From positions 97,820,542 to 97,884,541 of the forward strand of contig OV050032.1 of NCBI GenBank assembly GCA_920105625.2: a stretch of DNA of 64,000 bases, given 5' to 3'. Below the pieces are notes generated by a model, which saw only the letters and a program-made list of their open reading frames with translations, was not told the DNA's origin and ran no database searches. Below are positions 37,406 through 49,753 of the stretch, in pieces; the stretch's first letter is position 1, and every line of letters begins with the position of its first letter. This DNA comes from Clusia tigrina (taxonomy: Eukaryota > Arthropoda > Insecta > Diptera > Clusiidae). The position numbers and the translations under genes are program-made.

Positions 37406-38581
37406 TTGCAACATACAAATGCTTGAAACTTTTTACTGGAGCGTCATAAAACCTTGAAGTTTTGTAACAATAAAGTTCTCGAGCATTATGTCAATTTAAG
37501 CCATCGCTCAAAACTATGCTACATTAGAGTCCCAAATCAAACACTGATAAAACTTCAAATGGCCCTAACTTCTATACGGTACGTCCTACACATATCAAAG
37601 TTTGCAACATACAAATGCTTGTAACTTTTTACTGGAGCGTCATAAAACCTTGAAATTTTGTAACAATGAAGTACTCGAGTCTCTTGTCAATTTAGGCCAT
37701 CGCTCAAAGCTATGCTACCCTTGAGTCCCAAATCAAACACTGACAAAACTTCAAACGCCCCTAACTTCTTTACGGTACGTCCTACTCCTATCAAAGTTTG
37801 CAACATACAAATGTTTGTAACTTTTTACTGGAGCGTCATAAAACCTTGAAATTTTGTAACAATAAAGTACTCGAGCCTCTTGTCAATTTAAGCCATCGCT
37901 CAAAGCTATGCTACCCTAGAGTCCCAAATCAAACACTGATAAAATTTCAAACGCCCCTTACTTCTATACGGTACGTCCTACACCTATCAAAGTTTGCAAC
38001 ATACAAATGCTTGTAACTTTTTACTGGAGCGTCATAAAACCTTGAAATTTTGTAACAATAAAGTACCCGAGCCTCTTGTCAATTTAAGCCATCGCTCAAA
38101 ACTATGCTACCCTAGATTCCCAAATCAAACACTGATAAAACTTCAAACGCCCCTAACTTTTATACGGTACGTCCTACACCTATCAAAGTTTGCAACATAC
38201 AAATGCTTGTAACTTTTTACTGGAGCGTCATAAAACCTTGAAATTTTGGAACAATAAAGTACCCAAGCCTCTTGTCAATTTAAGCTAACACTCAAAGCTA
38301 TGCTACCCTTGAGTCCCAAATCAAACACTGATATAACTTCAAACGCCCCTAACTTCTTTACGGTACGTCCTACACTTATCAAAGTTTGCAACATACAAAT
38401 GCTTGTAACTTTTTACTGGAGCGTCATAAAACCTTGAAATTTTGTAACAATAAAGTACCCGAGCCTCTTGTCAATTTAAGCCATCGCTCAAAACTATGCT
38501 ACCCTAGATTTCCAAACAAAACACTGATAAAACTTCAAACGCCCCTAACTTCTATACGGTACGTCCTACACCTATCAAAGT
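37406..38581 (+). repeat. Six-monomer block (1176 bp), copy 1 of a 1960-bp-offset pair
   Basis: Starts: 37406 (CTTGAAGTTTTG, GTTCTCGAGCATTATG, CTACATTAG), 37602 (GAGTCTCTTG, TTTAGGCC), 37798 (AAAATTTCAAACG, CCTTACTTC), 37994 (CTAGATTCCC), 38190 (TTTGGAACAATAAAG, GCTAACACTC, GATATAAC), 38386 (CTAGATTTCC, AACAAAACAC). All of these rare forms recur in the same order from 39366. Confidence 0.92.
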
Positions 38582-38777
38582 TTGCAACATACAAATGCTT
38601 GTAACTTTTTACTGGAGCGTCATAAAACCTTGAAATTTTGTAACAATAAAGTACTCGAGCCTCTTTTAAATTTAAGCCATCGCTCAAAACTATGCTACCC
38701 TAGAGTCCCAAAATCAAACACTGATAAAACTTCGAACGCCCCTAACTTTTTACGGTACGTCCTACACCTATCAAAGT
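38582..38777 (+). repeat. Monomer with balanced +1/-1 indels, twin 1
   Basis: An extra A in GAGTCCCAAAATC (near 38709) is offset by a missing base in CTAACTTTTTACGG (near 38745), so the net length stays 196 bp. It also carries CTCTTTTAAATTT and CTTCGAACG. The next monomer shares all four changes; the only difference I see is GTACTCGAG here against GTACCCGAG there. Confidence 0.93.
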
Positions 38778-38973
38778 TTGCAACATACAAATGCTTGTAA
38801 CTTTTTACTGGAGCGTCATAAAACCTTGAAATTTTGTAACAATAAAGTACCCGAGCCTCTTTTAAATTTAAGCCATCGCTCAAAACTATGCTACCCTAGA
38901 GTCCCAAAATCAAACACTGATAAAACTTCGAACGCCCCTAACTTTTTACGGTACGTCCTACACCTATCAAAGT
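38778..38973 (+). repeat. Monomer with balanced +1/-1 indels, twin 2
   Basis: Direct tandem duplicate of the preceding monomer, with the same extra A (near 38907), missing base (near 38943), CTCTTTTAAATTT and CTTCGAACG. This is a single-monomer duplication that must postdate all four shared changes. Confidence 0.93.
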
Positions 38974-39365
38974 TTGCAACATACAAATGCTTGTAACTTT
39001 TTACTGGAGCGTCATAAAACCTTGAAATTTTGTAACAATAAAGTACCCGAACCTCTTGTCAATTTAAGCCATCGCTCAAAACTATGCTACCCTAGAGTCC
39101 CAAATCAAACACTGATAAAACTTCAAACGCCCCTAATTTCTATACGGCACGTCCTACACCTATCAAAGTTTGCAACATACAAATGCTTGTAACTTTTTAC
39201 TGGAGCGTCATAAAACCTTGAAATTTTGTGACAATGAATTACCCGAGCCTCTTGTCAATTTAAGCTATCGCTCAAAACTATGCTACCCTAGAGTCCCAAA
39301 TCAAACACTGATAAAACTTCAAACGCCCCGAACTTCTTTACGGTACGTCCTACACCTATCAAAGT

Positions 39366-40541
39366 TGGCAACATTCAAATGCTTGTAACTTTTTACTGGA
39401 GCGTCATAAAATCTTGAAGTTTTGTAACAATAAAGTTCTCGAGCATTATGTCAATTTAAGCCATCGCTCAAAACTATGCTACATTAGAGTCCCAAATCAA
39501 ACACTGATAAAACTTCAAACGCCCCTAACTTCTATACGGTACGTCCTACACATATCAAAGTTTGCAACATACAAATGCTTGTAACTTTTTACTGGAGCGT
39601 CATAAAACCTTGAAATTTTGTAACAATGAAGTACTCGAGTCTCTTGTCAATTTAGGCCATCGCTCAAAGCTATGCTACCCTTGAGTCCCAAATCAAACAC
39701 TGACAAAACTTCAAACGCCCCTAACTTCTTTACGGTACGTCCTACTCCTATCAAAGTTTGCAACATACAAATGTTTGTAACTTTTTACTGGAGCGTCATA
39801 AAACCTTGAAATTTTGTAACAATAAAGTACTCGAGCCTCTTGTCAATTTAAGCCATCGCTCAAAGCTATGCTACCCTAGAGTCCCAAATCAAACACTGAT
39901 AAAATTTCAAACGCCCCTTACTTCTATACGGTACGTCCTACACCTATCAAAGTTTGCAACATACAAATGCTTGTAACTTTTTACTGGAGCGTCATAAAAC
40001 CTTGAAATTTTGTAACAATAAAGTACCCGAGCCTCTTGTCAATTTAAGCCATCGCTCAAAACTATGCTACCCTAGATTCCCAAATCAAACACTGATAAAA
40101 CTTCAAACGCCCCTAACTTCTATACGGTACGTCCTACACCTATCAAAGTTTGCAACATACAAATGCTTCTAACTTTTTACTGGAGCGTCATAAAACCTTG
40201 AAATTTTGGAACACTAAAGTACCCAAGCCTCTTGTCAATTTAAGCTAACACTCAAAGCTATGCTACCCTTGAGTCCCAAATCAAACACTGATATAACTTC
40301 AAACGCCCCTAACTTCTTTACGGTACGTCCTACACCTATCAAAGTTTGCAACATACAAATGCTTGTAACTTTTTACTGGAGCGTCATAAAACCTTGAAAT
40401 TTTGTAACAATAAAGTACCCGGGCCTCTTGTCAATTTAAGCCATCGCTCAAAACTATGCTACCCTAGATTTCCAAACAAAACACTGATAAAACTTCAAAC
40501 GCCCCTAACTTCTATACGGTACGTCCTACACCTATCAAAGT
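39366..40541 (+). repeat. Six-monomer block (1176 bp), copy 2 of a 1960-bp-offset pair
   Basis: Matches 37406-38581 monomer by monomer. Private changes are AAAATCTTGAAG near 39408, GCTTCTAAC near 40165, GGAACACTAAAG near 40208 and GTACCCGGGCC near 40416. The match stops at 40542, so the second copy of the presumed 10-monomer unit is truncated to six. Confidence 0.9.
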
Positions 40542-41913
40542 TTGCAACATACAAATGCTTGGAACTTTTTAATGGAGCGTCATAAAACCCTGACATTTTG
40601 TAACAATGAAGTACCCGAGCCTCTTGTCAATTTAAGCTATCGCTCAAAACTATGCTACCCTAGAGTCCCAAATCAAACACTGATAAAACTTCAAACGCCC
40701 CGAACTTCTTTACGGTACGTCCTACACCTATCAAAGTTTGCAACATACAAATGCTTGTAACTTTTTACTGGAGCGTCATAAAACCTTGAAATTTGGTAAC
40801 AACAAAGTACTCGAGCCTCTTGTCAATTTAAGTTATCGCTCAAAGCTATGCTACCCTTGAGTCCCAAATCAAACATTGGTAAAACTTCAAACGCCCCTAA
40901 CTTCTTTTCGGTACGTCCTACACCTATCAAAGTTGGCAACATACAAATGCTTGTAACTTTTTACTGGAGCGTCATAAAACCTTGAAATTTTGTAACAATA
41001 AAGTACCCGAGCCTCTTGTCAATTTAAGTTATCGCTCAAAGCTATGCTACCCTTGAGCCCCAAATCAAACACTGATAAAACTTTAAACGCCCCTAACTTC
41101 TTTACGGTACGTCCTACACCTGTCAAAGTTGGCAACATTCAAATGCTTGTAACTTTTTACTGGAGCGTCATAAAACCTTGAAATTTTGTAACAATAAAGT
41201 ACTCGAGCCTCTTGTCAATTTAAGCCATCGCTCAAAGCTATGCTACCCTAGAGTCCCAAATCAAACACTGATAAAACTTCAAACGCCCCTAACTTCTTTA
41301 CGGTACGTCCTACACCTATCAAAGTTTGCAACATTCAAATGCTTGTAACTTTTTACAGGAGCGTCATAAAACCTTGAAATTTTGTGACAATAAAGTACTC
41401 GAGCCTCTTATCAATTTAAGCTATCGCTCAAAGCTATGCTACCCTTGAGTCCCAAATCAAACACTGATAAAACTTCAAATGGCCCTAACTTCTATACGGT
41501 ACGTCCTACACCTATCAAAGTTGGCAACATACAAATGCTTGTAACTTTTTACTGGAGCGTCATAAAATCTTGAAATTTTGTAACAATAAAGTACCCGAGC
41601 CTCTTGTCAATTTAAGCTATCGCGCAAAGCTATGCTACCCTTGAGTCGCAAATCAAACACTGATAAAGCTTCAAACGCCCCTAACTTCTTTACGGTACGT
41701 CCTACACCTATCAAAGTTGGCAACATTCAAATGCTTGTAACTTTTTACTGGAGCGTCATAAAACCCTGAAATTTGGTAACAATGAAGTACCCGAGCCTCT
41801 TGTCAATTGAAGCTATCGCTCAAAGCTATGCTACCCTAGAGTCCCAAATCAAACACTGATAAAACTTCAAACGCCCCGAACTTCTTTACGGTACGTCTTA
41901 CACCTATCAAAGT

Positions 41914-43089
41914 TTGCAACATACAAATGCTTGTAACTTTTTACTGGAGCGTCATAAAACCTTGAAATTTTGTAACAATGAGGTACCCGAGCCTCTTGTC
42001 AATTTAAGCCATCGCTCAAAGCTATGCTACCCTTGAGTCCCAAATCAAACACTGATAAAGCTTCAAACGCCCCTAACTTCTTTACGGTACGTCCTACACC
42101 TATCAAAGTTGGCAACATTCAAATGCTTGTAACTTTTTACTACAGCGTCATAAAACCCTGAAATTTTGTAACAATGAAGTACCCGAGCCTCTTGTCAATT
42201 TAAGCTATCGCTCAAAGCTATGCTATCCTTGAGTCCCAAATCAAACACAGATAAAGCTTCAAATGGCCCTAACTTCTTTACGGTACGTCCTATACCTATC
42301 AAAGTTTGCAACATACAAATGCTTGTAACTTTTTACTAAAGCGTCATAAAACCTTGAAATTTTGTAACAATGAAGTACTCGAGCCTCTTGTCAATTTAAG
42401 CCATCGCTCAAAGCTCTGCTACCCTTGAGTCCCAAATCAAACACTGATAAAACTTCAAACGCCCCTAACTTCTTTACGGTACGTCATACACCTATCAAAG
42501 TTTGCAACATACAAATGCTTGTAACTTTTTACTGGAGCGTCATAAAACCTTGAAATTTTGTAACAATGAAGTACCCGAGCCTCTTGTCAATTTAAGCCAT
42601 CGCTCAAAGCTATGCTACCCTTGAGTCCCAAATCAAACACTGATAAAACTTCAAACGCTCCTAACTTCTCTACGGTACGTCCTACACCTATCAAAGTTTG
42701 CAACATACAAATGCTTGTAACTTTTTACTGGAGCGTCATAAAACCTTGAAATTTTGTAACAATGAAGTACCCGAGCCTCTTGTCAATTTAAGCCATCGCT
42801 CAAAACTATGCTACCCTAGAGACCCAAATCAAACACTGATAAAACTTCAAACGCCCCTAAGTTCTATACGGTATGTCCTACACCTATCAAAGTTTGCAAC
42901 ATACAAATGCTTGTAACTTTTTACTGGAGCGTCATAAAACCTTGAAATTTTGTAACAATGAAGTACCCGAGCCTCTTGTCAATTTAAGCTATCGCTGAAA
43001 ACTATGCTACCCTAGAGTCCCAAATCAAACACTGATAAAACTTCAAACGCCCCGAACTTCTTTACGGTACGTCCTACACCCATCAAAGT
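41914..43089 (+). repeat. 6-monomer HOR (1176 bp), copy 1
   Basis: Monomers start at 41914, 42110, 42306, 42502, 42698 and 42894. The order is a GATAAAGCTTC monomer, an ACTACAGCG monomer with CTATCCTTGAG and CACAGATAAAGC, an ACTAAAGCG monomer with GCTCTGC, a plain CTTGAG monomer with AACGCTCC and CTCTACGG, a GAGACCC and GGTATGTCC monomer, and a monomer ending CACCCATC. Private changes: AATGAGGTACCC near 41978 and CGCTGAAAAC near 42993. Two AAGCTT sites lie exactly one monomer apart (42058 and 42254). Confidence 0.93.
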
Positions 43090-44265
43090 TTGCAACATAC
43101 AAATGCTTGTAACTTTTTACTGGAGCGTCATAAAACCTTGAAATTTTGTAACAATGAAGTACCCGAGCCTCTTGTCAATTTAAGCCATCGCTCAAAGCTA
43201 TGCTACCCTTGAGTCCCAAATCAAACACTGATAAAGCTTCAAACGCCCCTAACTTCTTTACGGTACGTCCTACACCTATCAAAGTTGGCAACATTCAAAT
43301 GCTTCTAACTTTTTACTACAGCGTCATAAAACCCTGAAATTTTGTAACAATGAAGTACCCGAGCCTCTTGTCAATTTAAGCTATCGCTCAAAGCTATGCT
43401 ATCCTTGAGTCCCAAATCAAACACAGATAAAGCTTCAAATGGCCCTAACTTCTTTACGGTACGTCCTATACCTATCAAAGTTTGCAACATACAAATGCTT
43501 GTAACTTTTTACTAAAGCGTCATAAAACCTTGAAATTTTGTAACAATGAAGTACTCGAGCCTCTTGTCAATTTAAGCCATCGCTCAAAGCTCTGCTACCC
43601 TTGAGTCCCAAATCAAACACTGATAAAACCTCAAACGCCCCTAACTTCTTTACGGTACGTCATACACCTATCAAAGTTTGCAACATACAAATGCTTGTAA
43701 CTTTTTACTGGAGCGTCATAAAACCTTGAAATTTTGTAACAATGAAGTACCCGAGCCTCTTGTCAATTTAAGCCATCGCTCAAAGCTATGCTACCCTTGA
43801 GTCCCAAATCAAACACTGATAAAACTTCAAACGCTCCTAACTTCTCTACGGTACGTCCTACACCTATCAAAGTTTGCAACATACAAATGCTTGTAACTTT
43901 TTACTGGAGCGTCATAAAACCTTGAAATTTTGTAACAATGAAGTACCCGAGCCTCTTGTCAATTTAAGCCATCGCTCAAAACTATGCTACCCTAGAGACC
44001 CAAATCAAACACTGATAAAACTTCAAACGCCCCTAAGTTCTATACGGTATGTCCTACACCTATCAAAGTTTGCAACATACAAATGCTTGTAACTTTTTAC
44101 TGGAGCGTCATAAAACCTTGAAATTTTGTAACAATGAAGTACCCGAGCCTCTTGTCAATTTAAGCTATCGCTCAAAACTATGCTACCCTAGAGTCCCAAA
44201 TCAAACACTGATAAAACTTCAAACGCCCCGAACTTCTTTACGGTACGTCCTACACCCATCAAAGT
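43090..44265 (+). repeat. 6-monomer HOR (1176 bp), copy 2
   Basis: Same six variants in the same order, starting at 43090, 43286, 43482, 43678, 43874 and 44070. Private changes are GCTTCTAAC at about 43303 and AAAACCTCAAACG at about 43626. AAGCTT recurs at 43234, exactly 1176 bp after 42058. Confidence 0.93.
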
Positions 44266-45441
44266 TTGCAACATACAAATGCTTGTAACTTTTTACTGGA
44301 GCGTCATAAAACCTTGAAATTTTGTAACAATTAAGTACCCGAGCCTCTTGTCAATTTAAGCCATCGCTCAAAGCTATGCTACCCTTGAGTCCCAAATCAA
44401 ACACTGATAAAGCTTCAAACGCCCCTAACTTCTTTACGGTACGTCCTACACCTATCAAAGTTGGCAACATTCAAATGCTTGTAACTTTTTACTACAGCGT
44501 CATAAAACCCTGAAATTTTGTAACAATGAAGTACCCGAGCCTCTTGTCAATTTAAGCTATCGCTCAAAGCTATGCTATCCTTGAGTCCCAAATCAAACAC
44601 AGATAAAGCTTCAAATGGCCCTAACTTCTTTACGGTACGTCCTATACCTATCAAAGTTTGCAACATACAAATGCTTGTAACTTTTTACTAAAGCGTCATA
44701 AAACCTTGAAATTTTGTAACAATGAAGTACTCGAGCCTCTTGTCAATTTAAGCCATCGCTCAAAGCTCTGCTACCCTTGAGTCCCAAATCAAACACTGAT
44801 AAAACTTCAAACGCCCCTAACTTATTTACGGTACGTCATACACCTATCAAAGTTTGCAACATACAAATGCTTGTAACTTTTTACTGGAGCGTCATAAAAC
44901 CTTGAAATTTTGTAACAATGAAGTACCCGAGCCCCTTGTCAATTTAAGCCATCGCTCAAAGCTATGCTACCCTTGAGTCCCAAATCAAACACTGATAAAA
45001 CTTCAAACGCTCCTAACTTCTCTACGGTACGTCCTACACCTATCAAAGTTTGCAACATACAAATGCTTGTAACTTTTTACTGGAGCGTCATAAAACCTTG
45101 AAATTTTGTAACAATGAAGTACCCGAGCCTCTTGTCAATTTAAGCCATCGCTCAAAACTATGCTACCCTAGAGACCCAAATCAAACACTGATAAAACTTC
45201 AAACGCCCCTAAGTTCTATACGGTATGTCCTACACCTATCAAAGTTTGCAACATACAAATGCTTGTAACTTTTTACTGGAGCGTCATAAAACCTTGAAAT
45301 TTTGTAACAATGAAGTACCCGAGACTCTTGTCAATTTAAGCTATCGCTCAAAACTATGCTACCCTAGAGTCCCAAATCAAACACTGATAAAACTTCAAAC
45401 GCCTCGAACTTCTTTACGGTACGTCCTACACCCATCAAAGT
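44266..45441 (+). repeat. 6-monomer HOR (1176 bp), copy 3
   Basis: Monomers start at 44266, 44462, 44658, 44854, 45050 and 45246 with the same order of variants. Private changes are AACAATTAAGTACCC near 44328, CTTATTTACGG near 44821, GAGCCCCTTG near 44930, GAGACTCTTG near 45320 and AACGCCTCGAAC near 45400. The pattern ends at 45442, where a TTGGAACAATAAAG monomer follows. Confidence 0.93.
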
Positions 45442-46617
45442 TTGCAACATACAAATGCTTGTAACTTTTTACTGGAGCGTCATAAAACCTTGAAATTTTG
45501 GAACAATAAAGTACCCGAGCCTCTTGTCAATTTAAGCCATCGCTCAAAACTATCCTACCCTAGAGTCCCAAATCAAACACTGATAAAACTTGAAACGCCC
45601 TTAACTTCTATACGGTACGTCCTACACCTATCAAAGTTTGCAACATACAAATGCTTGTAACTTTTTACTGGAGCGTCATAAAACCTCTAAATTTTGTAAC
45701 AATAAAGTACACGAGCCTCTTGTCAATTTAAGCTATCGCTCAAAACTTTGCTACCCTAGAGTGCCAAATCAAGCACTTATAAAACTTCAAACGCCCCGAA
45801 CTTCTTTACGGAACGTCCTACACCTATCAAAGGTTGCAACATACAAATGCTTGTAACTTTTTACTGGAGCGTCATAAAACCTTGAAATTTTGTAACAATA
45901 AAGTACACGAGCCTCTTGTCAATTTAAGCCATCGCTCAAAACTATGCTACCCTAGGGTCCCAAATCAAACACTGATAAAACTTCAAACGCCCCTAACTTC
46001 TTTACGGTACGTCCTACACCTATCAAAGTTTGCAACATACAAATGCTTGTAACTTTTTACTGGAGCGTCATAAAACCTTGAAATTTTGTGACAATGAAGT
46101 ACCCGAGCCTCTTGTCAATTTAAGCTATCGCTCAAAACTATGCTACCCTAGAGTCCCAAATCAAACACTGATAAAACTTCAAACGCCCCTAACTTCTTTA
46201 CGGTACGTCCTACACCTATCAAAGTTTGCAACATACAAATGCTTGTAACTTTTTACTGGAGCGTGATAAAACCTTGAAATTTTGTAACAATTAAGTACCC
46301 GAGCCTCTTGTCAATTTAAGCCATCGCTCAAAGCTATGCTACCCTAGAGTCCCAAATCAAACACTGATAAAACTTCAAACGCCCCTAAGTTCTATACGGT
46401 ATGTCCTACACCTATCAAAGTTTGCAACATACAAATGCTTGTAACTTTTTACTGGAGCGTCATAAAACCTTGAAATTTTGTAACAATGAAGTACCCGAGC
46501 CTCTTGTCAATTTAAGCTATCGCTCAAAACTATGCTACCCTAGAGTCCCAAATCAAACACTGATAAAACTTCAAACGCCCCGAACTTCTTTACGGTACGT
46601 CCTACACCCATCAAAGT
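45442..46617 (+). repeat. Transition block between the 6-mer HOR and domain V
   Basis: Six monomers (45442, 45638, 45834, 46030, 46226, 46422) form no repeated unit. Two neighbours share the rare GTACACGAG (45638 and 45834), suggesting a single-monomer duplication or conversion. 45638 also carries AACCTCTAAATTTTG, GAGTGCC and GGAACGTCC. 46226 combines GCGTGATAAAACC with GGTATGTCC. The last monomer ends CACCCATC, as do the monomers that come before each A-L-P series further on. Confidence 0.85.
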
Positions 46618-47989
46618 TTGCAACATACAAATGCTTGTAACTTTTTACTGGAGCGTCATAAAACCTTGAAATTTTGTAACAATGAAGTACCCGAGCCTCT
46701 TGTCAATTTAAGCTATCGCTCAAAACTATGCTACCCTAGAGTCCCAAATCAAGCACTTATAAAACTTCAAACGCCCCGAACTTCTTTACGGTACGTCCTA
46801 CACCTATCAAAGGTTGCAACATACAAATGCTTGTAACTTTTTACTAAAGCGTCATAAAACCTTGAAATTTTGTAACAATGAAGTACTCGAGCCTCTTGTC
46901 AATTTAAGCCATCGCTCAAAGCTCTGCTACCCTTGAGTCCCAAATCAAACACTGATAAAACTTCAAACGCCCCTAACTTCTTTACGGTACGTCATACACC
47001 TATCAAAGTTTGCAACATACAAATGCTTGTAACTTTTTACTGGAGCGTCATAAAACCTTGAAATTTTGTGACAATGAAGTACCCGCGCCTCTTGTCAATT
47101 TAAGCTATCGCTCAAAACTATGCTACCCTAGTGTCCCAAATCAAACACTGATAAAACTTCAAACGCCCCGAACTTCTTTACGGTACGTCCTACACCTATC
47201 AAAGTTTCCAACATACAAATGCTTGTAACTTTTTACTGGAGCGTCATAAAACCTTGAAATTTTGTAACAATGAAGTATCCGAGCCTCTTGTCAATTTAAG
47301 CTATCGCTCAAAACTATGCTACCCTAGAGTCCCAAATCAAGCACTTATAAAACTTCAAACGCCCCGAACTTCTTTACGGTACGTCCTACACCTATCAAAG
47401 TTTGCAACATACAAATGCTTGTAACTTTTTACTGGAGCGTCATAAAACCTTGAAATTTTGTAACAATAAAGTACTCGAGCCTCTTGTCAATTTAAGCCAT
47501 CGATCAAAGCTATGCTACCCTTGAGTCCCAAATCAAACACTGATAAAACTTCAAACGCCCCTAACTTCTTTACGGTACGGCCTACACCTATCAAAGTTTG
47601 CAACATACAAATGCTTGTAACTTTTTATTGGAGCGTCATAAAACCTTGAAATTTTGTAACAATAAAGTACCCGAGCCTCTTGTCAATTTAAGCCATCGCT
47701 CAAAACTATGCTACCCTAGAGTCCCAAATCAAACACTGATAAAACTTCAAACGCCCCTAACTTCTTTACGGTACGTCCTACACCTATCAAAGTTTGCAAC
47801 ATACAAATGCTTGTAACTTTTTACTGGAGCGTCATAAAACCTTGAAATTTTGTAACAATGAAGTATCCGAGCCTCTTGTCAATTTAAGCTATCGCTCAAA
47901 ACTATGCTACCCTAGAGTCCCAAATCAAACACTGATAAAACTTCAAACGCCCCGAACTTCTTTACGGTACGTCCTACACCCATCAAAGT
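46618..47989 (+). repeat. Domain V HOR, 7 monomers (1372 bp): A-L-P-T-G-K-T/H
   Basis: Variant codes. A: GTACCCGAG with CAAGCACTTATAAA and a GG end. L: ACTAAAGCG, GCTCTGC, GTCATACACC. P: GTACCCGCGCC, CTAGTGTCCC. T: GAAGTATCCGAG with CAAGCACTTATAAA. G: GTACTCGAG, CTTGAG, CGGTACGGCC. K: TTATTGGAGCG with GTACCCGAG. Starts are 46618 A, 46814 L, 47010 P, 47206 T, 47402 G, 47598 K, and 47794, a T-like copy ending CACCCATC. The first six monomers recur in order at 47990-49165. Confidence 0.9.
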
Positions 47990-49753
47990 TTGCAACATAC
48001 AAATGCTTGTAACTTTTTACTGGAGCGTCATAAAACCTTGAAATTTTGTAACAATGAAGTACCCGAGCCTCTTGTCAATTTAAGCTATCGCTCAAAACTA
48101 TGCTACCCTAGAGTCCCAAATCAAGCACTTATAAAACTTCAAACGCCCCGAACTTCTTTACGGTACGTCCTACACCTATCAAAGGTTGCAACATACAAAT
48201 GCTTGTAACTTTTTACTAAAGCGTCATAAAACCTTGAAATTTTGTAACAATGAAGTACTCGAGCCTCTTGTCAATTTAAGCCATCGCTCAAAGCTCTGCT
48301 ACCCTTGAGTCCCAAATCAAACACTGATAAAACTTCAAACGCCCCTAACTTCTTTACGGTACGTCATACACCTATCAAAGTTTGCAACATACAAATGCTT
48401 GTAACTTTTTACTGGAGCGTCATAAAACCTTGAAATTTTGTGACAATGAAGTACCCGCGCCTCTTGTCAATTTAAGCTATCGCTCAAAACTATGCTACCC
48501 TAGTGTCCCAAATCAAACACTGATAAAACTTCAAACGCCCCGAACTTCTTTACGGTACGTCCTACACCTATCAAAGTTTCCAACATACAAATGCTTGTAA
48601 CTTTTTACTGGAGCGTCATAAAACCTTGAAATTTTGTAACAATGAAGTATCCGAGCCTCTTGTCAATTTAAGCTATCGCTCAAAACTATGCTACCCTAGA
48701 GTCCCAAATCAAGCACTTATAAAACTTCAAACGCCCCGAACTTCTTTACGGTACGTCCTACACCTATCAAAGGTTGCAACATACAAATGCTTGTAACTTT
48801 TTACTGGAGCGTCATAAAACCTTGAAATTTTGTAACAATAAAGTACTCGAGCCTCTTGTCAATTTAAGCCATCGATCAAAGCTATGCTACCCTTGAGTCC
48901 CAAATCAAACACTGATAAAACTTCAAACGCCCCTAACTTCTTTACGGTACGGCCTACACCTATCAAAGTTTGCAACATACAAATGCTTGTAACTTTTTAT
49001 TGGAGCGTCATAAAACCTTGAAATTTTGTAACAATAAAGTACCCGAGCCTCTTGTCAATTTAAGCCATCGCTCAAAACTATGCTACCCTAGAGTCCCAAA
49101 TCAAACACTGATAAAACTTCAAACGCCCCTAACTTCTTTACGGTACGTCCTACACCTATCAAAGTTTCCAACATACAAATGCTTGTAACTTTTTACTGGA
49201 GCGTCATAAAACCTTGAAATTTTGTAACAATGAAGTATCCGAGCCTCTTGTCAATTTAAGCTATCGCTCAAAACTATGCTACCCTAGAGTCCCAAATCAA
49301 GCACTTATAAAACTTCAAACGCCCCGAACTTCTTTACGGTACGTCCTACACCTATCAAAGGTTGCAACATACAAATGCTTGTAACTTTTTACTGGAGCGT
49401 CATAAAACCTTGAAATTTTGTAACAATAAAGTACTCGAGCCTCTTGTCAATTTAAGCCATCGCTCAAAGCTATGCTACCCTAGAGTCCCAAATCAAACAC
49501 TGATAAAACTTCAAACGCCCCTAAGTTCTATACGGTATGTCCTACACCTATCAAAGTTTGCAACATACAAATGCTTGTAACTTTTTACTGGAGCGTCATA
49601 AAACCTTGAAATTTTGTAACAATGAAGTACCCGAGCCTCTTGTCAATTTAAGCCATCGCTCAAAACTATGCTACCCTAGAGTCCCAAATCAAACACTGAT
49701 AAAACTTCAAACGCCCCGAACTTCTTTACGGTACGTCCTACACCCATCAAAGT
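47990..49753 (+). repeat. Domain V HOR, 9 monomers (1764 bp)
   Basis: Starts: 47990 A, 48186 L, 48382 P, 48578 T, 48774 G, 48970 K (now ending TTTCCAAC), 49166 T, 49362 (GTACTCGAG start joined to a CTAAGTTC and GGTATGTCC end), and 49558, which ends CACCCATC. Compared with the preceding 7-mer it is two monomers longer, while the first six positions keep the same order. Confidence 0.9.

Larger units (their letters stand above)
37406..41913 (+). repeat. Domain III: 1960-bp-offset duplication, then old mixed monomers
   Basis: From 37406 to 40541 the same six-monomer series occurs twice, separated by four other monomers. From 40542 to 41913 come seven monomers with many private changes: GCTTGGAAC and TTTTAATGGAGCG at 40561-40576, AACAACAAAG near 40799, AAACATTGGTAAAAC near 40870, and CGCGCAAAGC and GAGTCGCAAATC in 41620-41652. 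Monomers 41326, 41522 and 41718 match the domain I series 7105, 7301 and 7497 in their special variants (ACAGGAGCG, GGCAACAT, GATAAAGCTTC). This stretch is thus the return from domain II/III variants to domain I-like ones. Confidence 0.85.

Noticed and set aside
36772..38883. Minus-strand open frames of about 61-62 codons (36772-36957 and 38695-38883)
   Set aside because: They are the reverse reading of ordinary monomers, opened by private substitutions or by the balanced indels near 38709-38745.
40542..42697. Possible gene or foreign insert in a stretch with few open frames
   Set aside because: The eleven monomers here are normal 196-bp copies. Frames are missing because most carry CTTGAG or other stop-making changes.
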